Source: Onchocerca volvulus
Taxonomy: Eukaryota > Nematoda > Chromadorea > Rhabditida > Onchocercidae
Direction: 5' to 3'
NCBI GenBank assembly: GCA_000499405.2
Contig: HG738137.1
Span: 18,436,581-18,500,580, forward strand
Length of the DNA stretch: 64,000 bases
In this document: in pieces, positions 12,301 to 24,672 of the stretch
Position numbering within the stretch: the stretch's first letter is position 1
Layout: every line of letters starts with the position of its first letter
Translations under genes and position numbers: made by a program
The notes under the pieces: model-generated
Told to the model about the DNA's origin: nothing
What the model saw: only the letters and a program-made list of their open reading frames with translations
Databases searched by the model: none

Positions 12301-14165
12301 GCATATCTGTCCTAAAAGAAGAAAAATAAATAAAATAGGACGTGAGAAATACCGCTATGAAATTGATGATAATATCGGAAAAATGACCGACAAGGACAAA
12401 ATGACCGACCGACAAGTGAAGAATAGTCGTCAATTCCATTTCAATTATTAGATATGATCGGTTTTTCAAAGAAATTTCTGATTTTTTGAAGTCATTCATT
12501 CAGATTATTTTATGACTGCAAAAATTGTCCGGTGGGAAAAATTCGTAACCGTAACCGACAAACCAAAACAAAAATTTTCTGACTGTATCTTTTTTTTTTT
12601 AATTTTATGATTTTATTGTTAAATTTTCAGTTGCAGAAATTTGAAATTTTAAATGTGTTCTGGAAAATATGTAATTATGAAAACTCATTAATTCATTTTT
12701 ATCTCATTTCCGCTCTTGTACTCTGATTACTCAAAGGCTAGCTATTCTACATTCCGGATTTCGAATTTCTCTCGAATATATTTTGCTATAAAAAAATAAC
12801 AATCATCCACCAGGGATATCATTTTTATCGTCTTGCGATACTACTAAAATATCGTTATTCCGGATTAGCACGCTTAGCAGCTGCTATATTGCAAAAAAGA
12901 GGACAAGAAAAGGTAAAAGAAATTTGTTGTCGGTATGTTAAGATTAAATGAGCAGTGAAAGATTTTTTGACTTGGACAGATGTTCTTTCCGTCCATCTTG
13001 CGGCCCCCCGTGCGACATCATCGCATAACAACACAGCTGTTACGATAATATACTTTGCAAATGTTGTGCCCAACTGTCGAAACGTACTTCAATCCAATAC
13101 AATACATTCCATCTGTTTCGTCCAGATCTATTGCTAAGTAAAGTGATTAGAGAAGTGCTCTTTCTTCTGAATATAAGGATGAGTGGATTTGATGGCATTA
13201 AAATTGAGCAATAATTTGCTGAATCGTACCCTTTAACCTCAACTAAGTACTAATACCAGTATTTAAAATCCTAAATCGTTCTTCTGGAAATATATGGAAA
13301 ATCATCAATAAAACAGTATATGAAAAATATAGATAGAAGGAAAGAAAAAAAATACTTGAAGTCTGTTTCTGATTTATGATTGATGATTGATATACCTTTG
13401 AATTCTTGATAGAAAAGCAAAAAGGTAATCTAATCCAAATGACATATGCGCACACCGATTATTATATAATATACATATGGCTATGCTAACAAAATACTCA
13501 TAATCCTGTTGATTTATTATTGAAAATTGGATAATGTTTGGGGTCATTTAAAAATATTCCTTTTAAATTTTCCGAAAAAAATGAAACAAATAGTCGGAAC
13601 TGAATTGATCGAATTGAAATTTTCAACACTATCTATACGTCATTGTTTTAAAGTAGAATTCAAAAATTATTGTTGTTCTTGCATAAAAATTCGATATTTG
13701 GACACTTGTTGTAGCAGATCTCTTCAGATCTATAGATCTACGGCAATGTAAGTGATGATGGGATTGATGACCTTTCTGTCCTATCTCAGCTTAGCGTTGC
13801 ATTTTCTGAAAACTTTCTATTTAACAAGTAATTTTTGCAAAAATTTGGCCAGATCGTCATTTTTTTTTTTTGAAACAACAGTAATATTAAGATGAATATG
13901 GAGTGAAAGAAGTTCAGATTCATATTCATTCATTCAAATGTCACCTGAGAAGTTTCTCTCTTTAGCACCTGTTATAGGTGAGGTGAGACTACTTCGGGAA
14001 CTATTTACTTCACTGATTGTATTTCATGGAGTAAAATTGAGAATGTGAAGAACCCCCTGTGGTTCACCAAATCATCCCTTCATCTAGCGTTTTATTTGAT
14101 CAGCACAGAAAGGAATACTTCAACTTCCCGTTACTTATACGTAAAAATTTGTACACATATTCCAG

Positions 14166-14280
14166 ATAAATATCACTTGGAAAGTCACTTATTCCGTGTA
14201 AATATCGCCTGAAAAATCACGTATCTCGTGTGTACACGTATTCTGTAGAACTATCATCTGAATATCATTCGTGTACAAAG
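14166..14280. repeat. Degenerate tandem repeats (about 34 bp)
   Basis: Three diverged units share the pattern AATATCxCxTGxAA, followed by CACxTATxxCGTGT. No coding frame is evident. The unit ends resemble those of the array at 22698-22835. Confidence 0.35.
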
Positions 14281-15444
14281 CTTTATTCTGTGTGCAAAAC
14301 TTTATTTCTGTTGCAAACGGTTTGTGATCGAATTCGAGACATGCGGAAAAATAACGGAAAACACTGGATTGTTGTTTCAATTGTTGTTTGCTTTTCTTAA
14401 TACTTAAAAATTTACATTCATACTTTAAGCTTCAAACCAAATTACTCTTTATATGTTGCAGCTGGAAGCGCAAGATAGATTGCACTTTGGCATGGCATGT
14501 ATTATTGCATATTTCAAAATTTATTATTTTATTTGCGAAATATGAAATATGAATGATAAAATTGAATAAGAATCCATAGTTCTATAGAATTTAGCCGAAT
14601 TGTAAACCATTTTGACTACTAATATGTATATTTATAGTTGAAGTTAACAATAATAATTAAATCAACTTAAATGATCATTATCAATTGATAATAAATTGAT
14701 AAAAGCGAAAATAATGACGAAAATGTATCGTAGTAACGACAAAAAATATAAATACTTCAACATCTAGAATTTTTATGTCGTCCCAGGAAGTTTTGATAAT
14801 GAAAGATTGCAAAACAAGAAAAAAAAACAACGAATAATTTATGATCGATGCAATTTTGATAGTGATCTGAGAAGAAAAAATTGAATGAAGGATATAAATT
14901 TTGTCCAGGAATTAATAGGTTGACCTATTTTCTTTAATTTTTTAAAAGGTCATAAATTGTTTAAATTACTACTATAATGATAGGATAAAAGGGAAGTTAC
15001 GGGACGGGGTCAGGTGCAAGATTAGAAATTTTTGGCGCATTAGATTGAAATTGTTGTAGAAGCATGCCTGTAAGCTTCTGGTACCGTAAAGGTGACCTTT
15101 TGTTCCGGGCGGCATTTGCCTTTTAAGTGTGAATTAAAAAAGGATAAGCCGACAGCAGTAATAATAACAAACGTAGCATGCCGACTGTTGTGTTTCGGTG
15201 ATGTAACTTGATGTTTGCGCCCCAAGGGATCCTTTGCCGCTTCTTCACCAATTATCGTTTATTTACGCAGATGTTTCATTCTTCTAATTTCTCATCTAAT
15301 CGATCTAGATGGATGATAAATGATAAAGGTTTTAGCTGGATAGCTTCAAGCAAGTTACTCTCTTTTTAAGGATCAAATAAATTCGATGCAAGAATGGAAT
15401 TATTATCAGAAAAAGAATCATTGAAATTTCTTTTCGAAACAAAT

Positions 15445-15555
15445 TTTCAATATTAATTAGTAATCGTTCTAGCCATCTTTTCTAGGTATAAATAATTTTC
15501 AGGTATAACAGCCTAGAAAAGATGGCTAGAAAGATTATCAATTAATATTGAATGG
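15445..15555. repeat. Foldback with about 43-bp imperfect arms
   Basis: The arms include a perfect 20-bp core: TTCTAGCCATCTTTTCTAGG at 15467-15486 pairs with its inverse at 15512-15531. Similarity continues outward with a few mismatches, to about 15445 and 15555. The loop is 25 nt. It could be a small foldback element or a structured RNA hairpin. Confidence 0.6.
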
Positions 15556-18500
15556 TTTTATTTTATATTATTAATTAATATTGTATAATTTTAATTCCAT
15601 AATAACTTGTACTATAGATGAGCTTTTTTTCAACTTTATTGTGAGCATAGAATGATTATTTCTGATTAATTTAGAACAAATTAAATCTATGATCAAAAAT
15701 TTTTCATGAATGAACTTAAGAGATATTATATCTTGTCACCTACCGTATTTTGAGATTGTAAAGAATATCATAGTGCAAAATTCGATATTTACAAAGGACA
15801 CATTTAGAGTTACAAAACTTAAAAAACAAATAGTTGTGGTTTGAATATTTGAACAAATTCTCAGCAGTGTAAATTAAAAAATATTAATCAACATTTTCCC
15901 TCATTCATATTAAAATTTAGTTCCTATTAGACATACATTTTTGCTTACATGTTTACTTTTTAACCTTTTATATCTAACTAAATTTCACATTCTGTTTCAC
16001 CTGCCATCGTTCATGTACTGCTTTTAATGCTACGCTTTGATATTATCACTTTTTTGAAAATTCTTTTTATACTCCTTTTTCTTTTTATATATCAATCATT
16101 CCGATATTAAATTTTCATACTCGAAATGATCATTCATCATTAATCTGTTTGCTTCTCGTTGAAATTCTCTTCGCTTCATGAATCAAACAAAAAGTGTTCA
16201 GAGATCATTTCTATTTTGCAGCCGTTTCAACAAGATATTGTAAACAATTCAGTTTTCTTGTTCCGGCTAATACTACTCATCGAGAATACAATCTTCAGAT
16301 GAAAAAAATATTTAAAGAAAAAATTCTATTTTTCGATTTATGATGATTTTGCTATTTATTGGAGGTTGTGAATGAAAAAAAGTAAATTAATGCAACTTAA
16401 AATATCAAACTAATAAGCAAATGCATGTGCACTTCTAAATAAATGAACTGATAAGACAGTAAAAAATCTCAGTTAACTTAAATTTAAATTCGCTTGCATT
16501 CGTTGAATTTAAGTTAGACTTAAATACCGGCTGTAACCAAGCTTATTTCTTTTCGTATGCTATTTTAGATCATTTCGATAATATTCAAATAAATAACGAC
16601 TCATAAGTCATTAAAATTTAGAACGAGTAAAATAAAAAGGATTTTACACAATTTAAGTTAAAATTTTTGCAAATATATTCATTTGATCTTATTCAGTTTA
16701 AAATTTATTTCAATTATATTACTACTCCTTAATTTGTACTTTTTTTTTGAAATAAAAAATAACAAATTTTAGAGAATATTTATAAAAACTCATATCTGCC
16801 CTATACTTTGTAATTCCTTAATTAGTTTGAAATTAAGCGTGCAATACTGCATTATCACTTGTATCAGTGTATCAGTAACTCTTGTCCTTCGTCATAAAAA
16901 CGAATCATGAATTTTCCATTTTAGTTCTATTTATTTTATAACTTATACCTGTCCAGGTAAAATGTCCAAAGATATGATAAACAACGCAGAAAATAGATTT
17001 TTAATTGATTTGAAGTCTGTGAGTATGTATGTTTGTTGTAAATATTGACACAGAAAAGTGCAATGTATACCTGTCGCAAGAAAATAATTTGAATAAAATA
17101 AAATCGATGGAATGATCTCATTGGAAAGAAATAAAATTTTTAATTGATCACGAAAACTTTTCATTATTTTCGATTCTGTGAATGCAATCATTTATATATA
17201 ATTATATTAATCCGCAATTTAACTTTAATCTCGAAGTATTCAGGTAAACGCGAAAACATTTGCAAGTTTGATTAGTAGTATTTAGAACATTTTGACACTT
17301 TTGAATAACTGATTTATAAACTCAAAATATCGGACGGGCGATTTTTCAACATGGAATTAATCATTTTCTTCATCTAATTTGACTCTAACATTATTTGTCT
17401 TGTCTTTTGTTAACTTGCAAAAATATCATCAATTTTTAATTCGTAAACAAAAATCATTCAAGTTTTCGTGATCATAAATAAAAATTTTTCATTGGTATCG
17501 TTTTCTCTATCGGAAAAATGAACAAAAATCATTCAACTTATTCAAATCTAAGTTAGCTACAAAACTTTATTGTATATGATACTTTTTAGTTTTCAGCGAA
17601 TTCCTTAATTCTTTATATTTGGAATTGCTATAACTATTCCTTCGAAAGCAAACTTGCAGAAATGAAACTTCAGTTTAAATTTCAAACATTTGTTTATACA
17701 CCATTTATGCCACAATATATATTTAAGTGTGGTTATATTTCCCAAGACATTATCTGAAATTTCCTTGCGATTTCTATCAAAATTTCAATTTCTCTCAATC
17801 ATTCGTTTGTTTGTTTCGTTTTTTTTAAACTTTAAATTATAATTTTGTCCCCAAAATGCTATCATAGATACTTGTAAATATACATTTTCCATTTTTCTGG
17901 ATGCCGGTAGATCACCTGTTGAATGGCAGCTGATATATATGTATGATAAATGAAAACATCTGTCACACTTTCATTGTTATGGATACTTTTGATTACGTCA
18001 TTTCAAGCAGTTTAAGCTTTTAGTCATACTTCTCCTTAAACTTCGATGTCCAATTGTTTCTGATGCAACACTTGCACATTAATTTAATAACAATAAGATA
18101 TCATTGATAAGTTGCTAAAGTTTATGTTCTATTTCAAAAAAAAAAGAAGCATTCAACAGAGAGTTCAAATTTTGGAGACTTCTAATTCGAGAATGAAAAT
18201 GGGATAAATATGAAATGAATTTTTACAATTGCAGTACTGATTGCAAGAAAAAAAATAACATATTGTTGCTGAAATGATAACAGTGATTGATAAGATTTGC
18301 AGCAATGTGTTAAAAAGATAAAAATGGCGAATTCTTTTTGTTTATATTTCACTTTAATGTTATGAAAAAAATGTAAAATAAACTGGGAAAGAAAATTTGA
18401 GGCAACAAACGACTAGTATTGTAGTGCTTAAAACAAATCATAAAATGGCAGATTGACACGTTATCACGGCTTTTTGATTTGTTGCCTTGACCTCTACTAT

Positions 18501-21500
18501 GAAAATGGTGTTTTTCTTTTTTTTTATCTGTGAATATTAGCAAGTTTTTGACTTTTGAAGAAATTCGTTTTCTGTATTTTTCCAGAAAATCCCAGAATTT
18601 TAGCGGAAAATTGCTTAGTTGATCTTTCAGTCGATCACCAAGTTCATTACAATTATCATCAATCAACAGAAAATCATTTAAACAACTTTTAGGATGGCAA
18701 TCATGAGAAAAGTTTATTGGTATTTTAAATAACTTGACCTTTGAACAATGTCAATTTTCGAACTCTCTGATTTGCCTATTTGAAGCTTTCTGTCGTAAAT
18801 GGAATTTTAACATGGAAAATTTTCATTTTTTATATTCTTTTTCGAATGTTGATTTAATGCAATGTGTACTATTTTATAATTTTTGCTTGTTGCAGAAGTA
18901 ATGTGAATCTTAATTAATTACAAAACAGGAAAATCCTTTTTTCTCTATTAAAACGAAGTAAATAAGAATTTTCTTAATTAATTAGGAATTTCTCTCCATT
19001 TTTTCTCTATTGAAATGAATTAATTAAAGATATTCAAATAGAATGAAATTCCTCATCCTAACTGCATAATTTGTCAAGGAAACGGAATTCATTTTTTTTA
19101 AATGACATCTAATTTGTCCATTTCACATATTTTGCTGAAAATTTTATCAAAATAACATTCAATAGTCCAACACTGTGAAGTACGGAATATTTCAAAAAAT
19201 CAATCAATCGTCTACTTCTGCCAATCCCATTTTTTGCAATATTTTTCCAGTGATTTGTAGAAATATGGACAGGAATTTTGCATTATTTAATATTTCTTGA
19301 CATATTTCAGTCAAATATCTAAAAATGGGATGAAAGTAAACGTGCAATAATTGAAATTTTCGCATATTTAACGAATTTTTAAAAGTTGAATATCTCTACA
19401 TGCACATACTCATAGATTATTGGCCAAAAAGAGTACCGACTTGATTGACAAGGTGGAGCTTAACGACCGGTTAATTACCCATCAGTTGATATTTTGCCAT
19501 CGCAACAGATCCATCCATCCATCCGTCCCTTTTGCCCGATCAGTGTTCTCTCCTTCTGTTGTCGTATTCATTTATTTTCTTTTTATGATAACGACATATT
19601 GAGTCGAAATTTTACTTGTGTAAAATCATTTACATGCCAATGAAAAATTGAGAACTTATTGTTGCCTGAAAAGTTTTTCTAATTTTTTATTTTACATTTG
19701 ATGGCTTTTTTTTTTTTTTTTATTCATTGTAGTGAATATTTTTCAGAAATTACTATCGAAACTGAATGATCAATTAAAATTTTCAATTAAATTCAAAATA
19801 GATTAAGATATAAGCATTAATTCTTAAGATGATTCTCAATGCTAAAATCTGTGCATTTATAGAAAAGCTATCAGTGTACTTATAAGTTAGCAGATAATGT
19901 AAATCAATGAACTTGGGCTAGTCAATATTCAGTCATTAATATGGTCGAAATTCCATTATTAAATCCCAAAGAAAATAAATCAATCTTTTACCGCCAAAGC
20001 AATGAAGTATGGAATATGAAAATTCAAATTAGAAATTACAAAAATTTCTGCTCTTAATCGTTTGATTGACTTTTCTTCATTGATGACGTAAGAATAATTA
20101 ATTAGAGGTCATTGGACATGGATTCATGTGAATATTAGTTGATGCTTAAATAGATTTTAACTTATCGTCTTATTTATTTGACTGTCTGATTTATCATTCT
20201 TATAAAAGTTAAATTAACATGAATTATTGGAATTTCTACTTAATTTTGAGTTTATTTTCATAGGAACGCAAGCACTCACAAGATGAGATAACAGATATGT
20301 AATATTGAACAATTAAATGACAATAATAAGAATTAATGAAAAATAATCAAAATATTAAAATGATAATGAGTAAATAATTAAGTAAAGGAACAAAAAAGTA
20401 GTATAACTATAAATGATTTTAAATGATTTAGTTCTTTTTTTTTTTTTTTGATTTTTCAAATTTATTTCTTTGGCTTTTCATTTGCAGAAATATGTAATCT
20501 GTTAGAATGCTGTTTTTCGGTATCCCGAATGATTTATTTCAAAATGCAAAGATTTTGTTGGTCATCAGGCATCATCCTTGAACCATCGCTATTCCGATTT
20601 CTTTTTTTGACCCATTTCGAAGAGGAACGGAGAAATAAAATCCATTGATTGAGTTCCATTTTGATTTTCATCCGAAAATCTGCAAATAAGAGTGGTCTAA
20701 TTTATTCATTTTTATCGTAGTAGAAACCTTCGTAAATTTCAAGTTTAAAAGAGGAAAAACTGGAGGATAAAAGTGATGGAATAATGATTTGACCTGATAT
20801 CTTGTCTCTTAAGTCTGTTATCCTCATTTACTGATAGATCCAATCCCTATTTCCGATATTTTCTTCGTTACACCTGCCATGATAATGTCTGATGAAACAT
20901 TTGTTGAACAGCAGTTGAACAGCGTCGCTAGCTTGTTCAACAGTTGCTTGCTTATCATTAAATCACTTATGTACTGATTTAAAATTGATATTGTATTGTT
21001 CCTTTCTGGAAATTTTTGAAGCAATCTTTTTTGAAAATTTAAACGTCAAAAATCAAGCAAACGCCTATATATATCACTAAAAAGAATCTAATCTTTTGAA
21101 AATTCAAAAAATCATTGATATTTCATTCCTTTAACTTTTTCAAATCATTCTTTTTATCATTATTATTTCCATAATTATTATTATTTACTATTATTTGCAA
21201 AAATTTTTTCTGAAAACTTTATAGTTATATATAATAATAGGTCATAGGTCATATTTATATATATATATATATATATAAATGTTAATCTATCATTGATATT
21301 ATATTGCTTTATTAGCCGAATATTTTGAATAAGATGAATTATTAACAGATGCAACTTAATAACTTAAATTAAGCATTGTAAACATTACAGGTTATTTTAC
21401 TGTAATTCCAATCCAACATCAATTCAGATATATGCAACCAGCACTAAAATGTCAACTCATCACTTAATTAAGGACTCTTCCAATCATTAAGAAGAGTTAC

Positions 21501-22051
21501 GCGATTACCTGTTCACAGAATGGTACTTACCTAACTATGAACTACCCGCTCTTCTTCACACATTTTATGCATGTAATTGTGGTTAATAATAGTCTCTACT
21601 TATTTAAGTATCCAATTTCATACTCATTATATTGCACACCAATTCCAATCAAATTATCTTGCTGAGATTTGTAAAGATAGACATTTACCGTACTAAATCA
21701 TTGCGGCAGTACGCTGCGTGAACAAAAATCACAAAGTTTAGTATATTTTAGGATAATACTATTGATTGATTTTTTGAATATTAATGTTGGGAGAAAATTT
21801 TTAGAAATTATACTGATGATTATGAAAATGATTTTTTCCCTTTGAAAGAAGAAAATTTTTTAGAAGAAAATTTTTATTTTGATCGAAGCGATTCTTTTGT
21901 TCCTTGGTTATCTAATTTATGTTTAGCTGGTAGAATGAAATCTATATTTCTGCCAAAATATTTCAAAAAAGTTCATCAGTTGCTTTAATGATAAATCAGT
22001 AGTTGCTTTATAGGGACAGGTGTGGCAAATAAAGTCGACGATGTATTTGAG

Positions 22052-22056
<5 letters not shown>

Positions 22057-22083
<27 letters not shown>
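22057..22083. repeat. (TG)n microsatellite
   Basis: About 13 perfect TG dinucleotides. Confidence 0.95.
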
Positions 22084-22697
22084 ATCAGGAATAGGTACAA
22101 ATACAAATACATTTCTATCTTAACTCAAATAATTTTCAAACAAATGTCTGTGTGTATATTTGTTATGAAATTTTTAAAAACATTTGATAATAGTTTAAAA
22201 TTAAAACATTTGCTTACATTCTGAAAGAAATGTTTTTGTGCTTTTTATGATAAGGAATCATCCACTTGAACCAATTGGCATTTCTACACATGTTAGTTCT
22301 TGAATAAATTCCACAAAATTTCAATAATTTCAGTATTTCAGTATCTATGAAAGAAATAACAGAATAGCTTGTTTCTTACGATGTAATACTTTAAGTGATT
22401 TGAATTATTCAAATATAATGTGTTTTAATGGATGTTCAAGAAATTCTAATTTAATCCATTATCAAGCATAAACTAATTTTCTTCCTTGAATTATCCTATT
22501 TTTTATTTTGTATTTCAATCTAGCAATTAGTTAGTCTCTCTTCTGACTTGAATCTTATTTGCTCATGCTCATAAGCAAAAATATTCTTGAAAATTGAGAA
22601 ATCAATTGAAATTTCAAAAAGTTTCCTAACGATTAAAAATCAAAGATCAAGTCGATGTGAACAGTACATGTGGACATTACATTTAATGCCATTTATT

Positions 22698-22835
22698 TAG
22701 TATATCATTTCGAAACTTAAGAGAATACATGAGTACTAGTATCTAGTATGTAATTTCGAAGTCTGATAGCATACGTGAGTCTATTGACATTTTTCTGGCC
22801 TACGTGAATAGTCTGAGAGTATACGTGAGTTCGGA
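22698..22835. repeat. Degenerate tandem repeats ending in ATACGTGAGT
   Basis: Diverged units share TTTCGAAxxCT followed by AxAGxATACxTGAGT. ATACATGAGT, ATACGTGAGT and ATACGTGAGT mark successive unit ends, about 40-50 bp apart. Function unknown. Confidence 0.4.
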
Positions 22836-24000
22836 GATATTTCTAGTGGTACATTGTAATGATAATGATAATAGTATTAATGATAATAATAATATTTTGC
22901 TGAAGTTGCATCTGTTATACAGATTGCGCGCATCGTAAAATATTATTAGAATCTTATAGGAGGAGGGTTATTTCTTCTGTCTTTTGATAAATAAGGCACA
23001 CATCTGTGATACAGATACAGATTTAACTAGGTTTTTTCATCGAGCAACAACTCTTAGGATGAATTGAACAGCTGAGAGTGAAAACAGCTGTCATCAGATC
23101 CTTCTGTTTGTCCCTTATGGCTTCTTCTTGGAGCCTTGTCCTCCTCTCAAACACTAGTACCATTCTTCTTCTTCTTCCTTCTTGAAGTAACAAACTTTTT
23201 GAAAAACGATCTCACAGAAAGATTTCGCGAAACTTTTCCAACCGCCATTTTCCTTTGTTACATTTACTTTTTTCGGTGTTCTAGATTGATGTTTTAGATA
23301 CATTTCATATTATTGCCATGAAATGAACTTGTTTTCATCTCTCAATTCCCGCTAGGAATTGTGAAAAGTGCAAGAAAATCTTCGAAAAAGCTAGTTGATA
23401 TTGAATATTTACTTGATCTAAGTGAATAAAATTAGGAAATATTTGATTTCATAAAATTTAGAAGTCAAAGTAATAAAGTTAGTATTTTCAAGATTATTTT
23501 AGTTGTAAACTTAAATACTTATTTGTCTGTTTTAGGCATATTTTCGCCTTGGTCCCAATCGGTCTTTGTTACAGCAAAATATAAGAGTGTCGTGAGATGG
23601 AATTTATTTAATCATTTCGTTTTTTATAGTTTGGAGAAAGTTTTTGGACGAAAGGAATAATAAATTCTTGTTGTCAAATAATTATTTTGGCCACTTCAAG
23701 TTAGCCAATATTTTCTGGACAGAGAATTCTTGCAAAATCTTCAGTTATAAATTGAAACTTTTGAATTAAGGTACGTTTAAAAGTGACTTTAAGCTATTGA
23801 ATAAAGTTTTGAATTGTTTTAGCTGTAATTAAGAACTGCATGTTTAACTTTGAAATTTGAATTTAAATAATTTAAATTTTCTCCTCAGATTGATTTAATA
23901 AAGCTAAAATACTGTTTTTTAGAAAATCTTTTAAATGCTGGAATCTCGATAATTCTGACAACAAAATCAGTATCCAGTTCAAGAAAGGAATTCACAAACA

Positions 24001-24672
24001 ATGGCAACAATCCAAACAATCCGATCGAAAACTACAAAATCTGCCAAAAGGTCAAAGAGACGACGCGAACAAAAAAAAGTTTTGGAAGAGCTTCGCAAAA
24101 TCGTCCCTTATGTTAACAAGCACACACCATTGCTTGAATTACTACAGAAAGTCATTGATTACATTGCTGAACTTCAGGTATTTCTTCTTTTCATTATTTT
24201 TCTTTTATTTGTCAATCAATTTTGAATGAATCAAGAAATTGCTTGAATTAACAATCACTTATTTCTAGCTTTCACAGAAACAAGTTGATTTTGAAACAAA
24301 CAGATGTAATAATGAGCAGACAAGCAAATTTATAAGTAAATTCATCTCTAATTTTTCAATTAATCAGAGCTTTTTCAATCTTAATTCTTCAATTATGAGG
24401 CATATAATGAGATGTTACATCTTCTATTATGAACTAAAATGTAGCAAGTTTTAGACATTTCCGTTTTCACAAACTAATTCGATGCAATATACAAGAACTA
24501 AAACAAATGATAATTCTTAGGTTTTTCGCACTCTTTTTCTTCAAATTTCCAGGAACTCCTCAACAATTCTTCGATGGTTGCCATCGAAGATAAGGAAAAT
24601 ATATCACCATGGAGGACAAATGAACTGGAAAATAAAATATGTGCATATTCTTATGCCTTTATGTTTCATTAA
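24001..24672 (+). CDS. Id/Emc-like helix-loop-helix protein 3
   Basis: Two exons, 24001-24177 and 24553-24672, give 98 aa. A strongly basic stretch (KSAKRSKRRREQKK, residues 13-26) leads into helix 1 (VLEELRKIVP), a short loop (YVNKHTP) and helix 2 (LELLQKVIDYIAELQ), almost the vertebrate Id pattern (compare VIDY and LQ). The intron (CTTCAG|GTATTT, AATTTCCAG|GAA) is in phase 0 right after that Gln, as in HLH genes 1 and 2. Position -19 from the proline is Arg, not the Glu that contacts DNA in bHLH proteins, so DNA binding is unlikely despite the basic run, which could instead act as a nuclear localisation signal. The 39-residue tail contains DKENIS, a KEN-box-like degron. This is the only plus-strand member of the trio. 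An ACAATGG start context supports this ATG. Confidence 0.82.

Larger units (their letters stand above)
12301..24000. promoter_or_regulatory. Gene-free 11.7-kb spacer between HLH genes 2 and 3
   Basis: I see no convincing gene. E-boxes (CAGCTG/CAGGTG/CACCTG) are scattered at 12878, 13034, 13942, 13966, 14459, 15011, 15998, 17913, 17927, 20871, 22017, 23069 and 23085. Also present are a foldback at 15445-15555, degenerate tandem repeats at 14166-14280 and 22698-22835, a (TA)n tract near 21256-21277 and a (TG)n tract at 22057-22083. The last kilobase should include the promoter of HLH gene 3. Candidate trans-splice acceptors (TTTTTTAG, CTCCTCAG) lie between 23880 and 23930. Confidence 0.4.

Noticed and set aside
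20824..21024. Minus-strand frame with LLQKFP and NQYISDL, at first resembling a fourth HLH.
   Set aside because: The loop plus helix 2 is six residues too short, no helix-2 LELLQ motif is present, and no ATG or proper splice sites frame it.
14166..22835. Repeat arrays considered as CRISPR-like.
   Set aside because: Units are diverged and directly adjacent, without unique spacers, and the genome is eukaryotic.
24001..24177. HLH protein 3 as a true DNA-binding bHLH, because of KRSKRRREQKK.
   Set aside because: The ExxR glutamate is not in register with helix 1 and the spacing from the basic run to the helix-1 proline is too short.
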